The notes beneath the pieces are model-generated. The model ran no database searches, had not been told where the DNA came from, and worked only from the letters and a program-made list of their open reading frames with translations. Position numbers and translations under genes: made by a program. 7,614 nt of DNA from Actinomycetales bacterium. GTDB lineage: Bacteria; Actinomycetota; Actinomycetes; Mycobacteriales; Mycobacteriaceae. Positions 5,389 to 7,614 of this stretch are shown piece after piece. The DNA is taken from NCBI GenBank assembly GCA_012838715.1, contig DUOR01000036.1, positions 1 through 7,614 of the forward strand. The letters are read 5' to 3'. Positions within the stretch are counted from its first letter, which is position 1. Every line of letters begins with the position of its first letter.

Positions 5389-6315
5389 ATGTTCGGCAGA
5401 CGAGACAAGTCCACTGGCCGCCCCACCCCCGAGGGCAACCCCGGCATGTCGGGCGTCTTCGGTGGGCCGCCCGCGGCCGGCCAATTCGGCCACGATGAGC
5501 TGCCCTCCGACGACGCGGAACTGATGCACACCCTGCGCTCCCGCCTGATGGATCGGCTCCCCGCCTCTCCCCCGGACGTCACCTTCGGGTACGCCCGTCA
5601 GCTCGGCCCGCTGCACGAGGTCCTGTGCCGCGACCTGCCCGAAACCGTGTCCACGCTCAGCGACCAGGCGCTCGCCGGCCGCGACATCGAGTTGTTCTTC
5701 GCCGCGGCCCGCCGCAACACCGAACTCGAGCCGTCGGATCTGCAGCAGATGCCCACCAAGTCCGGCATCGATCTGTGGCTCCTCGAGGGCGACGGCTTTT
5801 TCGTCTCCTCGCAGCTGCCCTGGCTGCCCAAGCGCATCGCCGACGAGGCCTCCCCGGCCGACGTCGGCGAGGGCCTCCTGGTCGTCGCCCCGCGCCGCGG
5901 ATCCCTCATCGCCGTGGGCGTCAACGACGAGCTGGTGCTGCAGGCCGTGCCGGTGCTTCTCGACGGACTGAAGCGCTTCGGCGACGGCACCGGATTCGAC
6001 GGCCTCTACTTCGTCCGGGACCCCGAGGTCGCCGGCGAACCCGGCGGGCGCAGCGGCTTCTCCGAGGGACCGCTCATCCAGAACGTCCTCGGCCCCGAGC
6101 AGGCCGGCGGCATCCCCGCCATCCACGTCGAGGGCGCCTTCGCCGAAGCGCTGCTCCGCGCCGGCGTCACCCTGCCCGACCAGGGCGAGGGTGGACCCGG
6201 TGGGCCGGGTGGACCCGACGGCCCGGGCGGGCCGGATGGGCCAGGCGGGCCGGATGGTCCCGGCGGCCCGGGCGGCCCCGTCGGACCCGGCGGCCATATC
6301 CCGCCGGCGCCGTAA
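5389..6315 (+). CDS. Unrecognised protein with C-terminal collagen-like Gly-Pro-X tail
   Basis: I do not recognise a named family for this 308-residue protein. Residues 1-40 are Gly/Pro-rich and polar, with no signal peptide. Residues 41-265 look like a folded cytosolic domain with alternating helix and strand stretches. Examples are 'AELMHTLRSRLMDRL' (43-57), 'GIDLWLLEGDGFFV' (126-139), 'EGLLVVAPRRGSLIAVGVN' (161-179) and 'FDGLYFVRDPE' (203-213). Residues 268-302 are about ten Gly-Pro-Gly or Gly-Pro-Asp triplets, and the protein then ends 'HIPPAP'. There is no sorting signal, LPXTG motif or membrane segment, so surface display is not supported. The leaderless -10 box fixes ATG 5389 as the start. 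The gene is divergent from the CNB/CBS operon and has its own downstream hairpin. The full-length frame, codon bias and promoter make it a real gene. Confidence 0.85.
   Translation: MFGRRDKSTGRPTPEGNPGMSGVFGGPPAAGQFGHDELPSDDAELMHTLRSRLMDRLPASPPDVTFGYARQLGPLHEVLCRDLPETVSTLSDQALAGRDIELFFAAARRNTELEPSDLQQMPTKSGIDLWLLEGDGFFVSSQLPWLPKRIADEASPADVGEGLLVVAPRRGSLIAVGVNDELVLQAVPVLLDGLKRFGDGTGFDGLYFVRDPEVAGEPGGRSGFSEGPLIQNVLGPEQAGGIPAIHVEGAFAEALLRAGVTLPDQGEGGPGGPGGPDGPGGPDGPGGPDGPGGPGGPVGPGGHIPPAP
6190..6294 (+). repeat. Collagen-like triplet repeat region (GGC/GGN-CCN runs)
   Basis: The coding repeat gives (Gly-Pro-X)n with X alternating Gly and Asp. At DNA level the clearest unit is 18 bases. The copies at 6226-6243 and 6244-6261 differ only in their last bases (GGGCCA against GGTCCC). 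Flanking copies are more diverged. Such near-identical units are prone to slippage, so copy number may vary between strains. Confidence 0.85.
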
Positions 6316-6332
6316 CCGGACCGGCCCCGGAT

Positions 6333-6350
6333 TGGCCCTGTTCGGGGCCA
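6333..6350 (+). terminator. Candidate hairpin terminator after the collagen-tail gene
   Basis: TGGCCC (6333-6338) pairs with GGGCCA (6345-6350) around a six-base loop, followed by CTTTCC. An overlapping alternative stem, GGCCCCG (6323-6329) with CGGGGCC (6343-6349), is also possible. The T-run is weak, so termination strength is uncertain. Confidence 0.4.
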
Positions 6351-6372
6351 CTTTCCATCGACGCCCCTGCGC

Positions 6373-6388
6373 TGTGACATTCGTCACC
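6373..6388. promoter_or_regulatory. GlxR/CRP-type binding site
   Basis: TGTGACATTCGTCACC matches the corynebacterial GlxR consensus TGTGA-nnTAnn-TCACA at nine of ten half-site positions, the exception being the final base. It also has one of the two central TA bases. The core GTGAC/GTCAC arms are a perfect inverted repeat. It ends two bases before the -10 box, and its centre is about 23 bases before the expected transcript start. That placement usually means repression. Confidence 0.65.
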
Positions 6389-6390
6389 GA

Positions 6391-6396
6391 TATGCT
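6391..6396 (+). promoter_or_regulatory. Leaderless -10 element of the DinB/DUF664-type gene
   Basis: TATGCT fits TANNNT and ends seven bases before ATG 6404, so the message probably starts at that ATG. The in-frame ATG at 6392 lies inside this box and is therefore an unlikely start. Confidence 0.55.
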
Positions 6397-6403
6397 GGAG
6401 TGC

Positions 6404-7135
6404 ATGTACACCCCCGACCCCGCACGCCCCCTGGAATCGCACATCATCACGGCGCTCGACTCGATTGCCGCGATCGTCGGCTCGCTCGACGACGAGACGG
6501 CCAACGCCCGGCCCGACGTGCCCGGCGCGAACTCGCCGCTGGTCCTGCTGCGGCACGTCGGCGGGTCTGCGCGGTACTGGCTCGACCACGTGTGCCTGGG
6601 CAACGAGAACGTCCGCGACCGTTCGGACGAGTTCTCCGCCCGCCGGTCCACGGTGTCCCAGGAGCTGGCGCGGCACGCCGAGCAGCGCGAGGTCATCGTG
6701 GCGGCGCTGGAGCAGCTCCGCGACGTCGACGAGCTCGCGTCGCCGAAGGCGACCCCCACGGACAAGCGGCGCTGGTGGCTGCCGACCGTCGGCGGCGTGG
6801 TGGTGCACGTGTACAACGAGTGCGCGCAGCATCTCGGCCACCTGGAAATCACGCGCGACGTGCTGCTCGCGGGGCTGCCGCGGGCCGGGCAGAAGCGGTC
6901 GGTGCTGGACCTCATCATCGAGGAGCTCGACCGGCAGGGGCATCCCGCCGACGCCATCGAGCCGGATGACCTGTACGGCGGCCACCACATCACCACCACC
7001 GACGGCATTCAGCTGGGCACGGTCGACATCGAGGCCGCGTGCATCCGCGTGTCCGAGGGCGTCGCGGGCCCGGAGCGCACGCAGCGCCGCCGGTGGGTGG
7101 TGCGCGAGCAGCTGTCCGCGCTCATCGACGACTAG
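6404..7135 (+). CDS. DinB-fold / DUF664-type protein with C-terminal extension
   Basis: This 243-residue protein begins with a four-helix-bundle domain of the DinB/DUF664/mycothiol-dependent isomerase type (about 10-155). The probable metal-binding histidines are His51 in 'LLRHVGG' (48-54) and His143 with His146 in 'NECAQHLGHLEITRD' (138-152). Relatives use a metal, often with mycothiol in actinobacteria, to transfer or isomerise small substrates, but many members have no known reaction. Residues about 165-243, containing 'DDLYGGHHITTTDGIQLG' (188-205) and a basic 'ERTQRRRWVVREQL' (224-237), are not part of the usual domain, and I cannot assign them. ATG 6404 is chosen over ATG 6392 because it fits a leaderless transcript. 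A GlxR-like site covers the promoter, suggesting control by cAMP and carbon source. There is no signal peptide. Confidence 0.85.
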   Translation: MYTPDPARPLESHIITALDSIAAIVGSLDDETANARPDVPGANSPLVLLRHVGGSARYWLDHVCLGNENVRDRSDEFSARRSTVSQELARHAEQREVIVAALEQLRDVDELASPKATPTDKRRWWLPTVGGVVVHVYNECAQHLGHLEITRDVLLAGLPRAGQKRSVLDLIIEELDRQGHPADAIEPDDLYGGHHITTTDGIQLGTVDIEAACIRVSEGVAGPERTQRRRWVVREQLSALIDD

Positions 7136-7147
7136 TCGCGGGGCGGC

Positions 7148-7166
7148 CGGGCGCCCGCGGCGCCCG
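7148..7166. terminator. GC-rich hairpin after the DinB/DUF664-type gene
   Basis: CGGGCGC (7148-7154) pairs with GCGCCCG (7160-7166) around a five-base loop, 12 bases after the stop codon. No T-run follows, so it could be a weak or factor-assisted terminator, or simply chance in GC-rich DNA. Confidence 0.35.
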
Positions 7167-7198
7167 TCGGCAAGCAACCCCGAATCCGCGATGCGGGT

Positions 7199-7204
7199 TA
7201 GGCT
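7199..7204 (+). promoter_or_regulatory. Leaderless -10 element of the FNR/CRP-family gene
   Basis: TAGGCT is followed by six bases and ATG 7211, the same geometry as at 5377-5389. AACCC (7176-7180) and GGGTT (7195-7199) form short inverted arms next to it and could be part of an operator, though this is weak evidence. Confidence 0.5.
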
Positions 7205-7210
7205 GCGGTC

Positions 7211-7614
7211 ATGAGCGAACGACGGCACGTGCCCCTGCGCGCGGCATGCGGTGAACCCCACTCCTGCCCCGCGCCCGTGCGCCGCCGGGTGCTGGCGGCG
7301 ACCACCCTGTTCGGCGACGTCGACGAGGCCGGCATCGCCGACATCGGGGAACGGATGACGGCCCGTTCGTGGGCCGCCGACGAATACCTGTACGTCGAGG
7401 GCGATCCGGCGGACGAGCTGTACGTCGTCGCGGCCGGGCGGGCCACGATGACCCGCACCGACGCCGACGGCGCGGAAATCGTGCTCGACGTCCTCGGCCC
7501 CGGCGACCTGTTCGGCAGGGTCGCGTCGCTGGGCGTCGGCGAGCACACCGAATCGGTGCGGGCGCTGCAGACCACCTGCGCCCTGCGCATCGACTCCGAC
7601 GGCTTCCGCGCCCT
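7211..7614 (+). CDS. CRP/FNR-family regulator, N-terminal part (runs off the window)
   Basis: About 134 residues are visible with no stop before the edge. After a 30-residue N-terminal segment with Cys13 and Cys19 ('ACGEPHSC', 12-19) comes a cyclic-nucleotide-binding jelly roll (about 31-134). It includes 'EYLYVEGDPADELYVVAAGR' (58-77) and 'VLGPGDLFGRVASLG' (94-108). The stretch 'GVGEHTESVRALQTT' (108-122) follows the E. coli FNR stretch before its Cys122 position by position. It lacks the Arg-Ser pair that grips cAMP in CRP. This points to an FNR-type sensor and not a cAMP receptor. Cys123 lies two positions before the FNR Cys122 position, which is Leu here. The helix-turn-helix domain would be beyond the window, so a DNA-binding role is inferred. 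The start is set by the leaderless -10 box. Confidence 0.75.
   Translation, partial: MSERRHVPLRAACGEPHSCPAPVRRRVLAATTLFGDVDEAGIADIGERMTARSWAADEYLYVEGDPADELYVVAAGRATMTRTDADGAEIVLDVLGPGDLFGRVASLGVGEHTESVRALQTTCALRIDSDGFRA

Noticed and set aside
2615..5524. A 969-codon plus-strand open frame antisense to the exonuclease and CNB/CBS genes
   Set aside because: It is a shadow frame produced by GC-rich third positions. Its translation is low-complexity Arg/Gly/Ala/Val sequence without domains, while the minus strand holds clear protein families.
5155..7008. Long minus-strand frames opposite the three right-hand genes
   Set aside because: They run antisense through the DinB/DUF664-type gene and the collagen repeat, have no recognisable domain, and no promoter or ribosome binding site.
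7120..7210. tRNA or small RNA in the gap before the FNR-like gene
   Set aside because: Only 75 bases are available, with no cloverleaf or conserved T-loop sequence. The hairpin at 7148-7166 is the only structure.

Overview
The window is a GC-rich actinobacterial segment, most likely from a Corynebacterium. About 330 bases of unrelated AT-rich DNA sit at its left end. The GC-rich part (about 331 to 7614) has strong G/C third-position bias, tightly packed genes, and several genes whose ATG lies 6 to 7 bases after a TANNNT -10 box, which is typical of leaderless actinobacterial transcripts. From memory, the order CNB/CBS/nucleotidyltransferase protein, DnaQ-like exonuclease, fumarylacetoacetate-hydrolase-fold enzyme matches C. 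glutamicum cg1456-dnaQ2-odx. A near-consensus GlxR-type site (corynebacterial CRP homologue) supports the assignment.

Left end, 1 to about 330: low-GC DNA (23 of the first 60 and 19 of the next 60 bases are G or C) holds the last codons of rsgA and the first 79 or so codons of rpe, overlapping as in the Firmicutes rsgA-rpe operon. Homology to rpe stops mid-domain at about 328-332, where composition jumps to more than 70% GC. This looks like a chimeric join between two genomes. An assembly or cloning artefact is likelier than a natural event.

Middle, 331 to 5388: an isochorismate synthase gene (+) has a leader region of about 190 bases containing a hairpin. It converges on an odx-type gene (-), and the two share a strong bidirectional hairpin terminator. 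Upstream of odx on the minus strand lie the exonuclease gene and the 619-residue CNB-CBS-CBS-nucleotidyltransferase gene. These two are 30 bases apart and probably form one operon. odx has its own apparent leaderless promoter.

Right part, 5389 to 7614: three plus-strand genes each seem to have a leaderless promoter. They are an unrecognised protein with a collagen-like Gly-Pro-X tail, a DinB/DUF664-type protein with an unassigned C-terminal extension and a GlxR-like site over its promoter, and the start of an FNR/CRP-family regulator that runs off the window.

The genes look like ordinary corynebacterial chromosome (menaquinone entry step, oxaloacetate-type metabolism, nucleotide-responsive signalling). 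I see no phage, transposon, CRISPR array, rRNA or tRNA, and no clear new multi-gene system. The points most worth a second look are the chimeric junction, the GlxR-like site, the collagen-like tail, and the two cyclic-nucleotide-fold proteins that lack the usual cAMP-binding residues.
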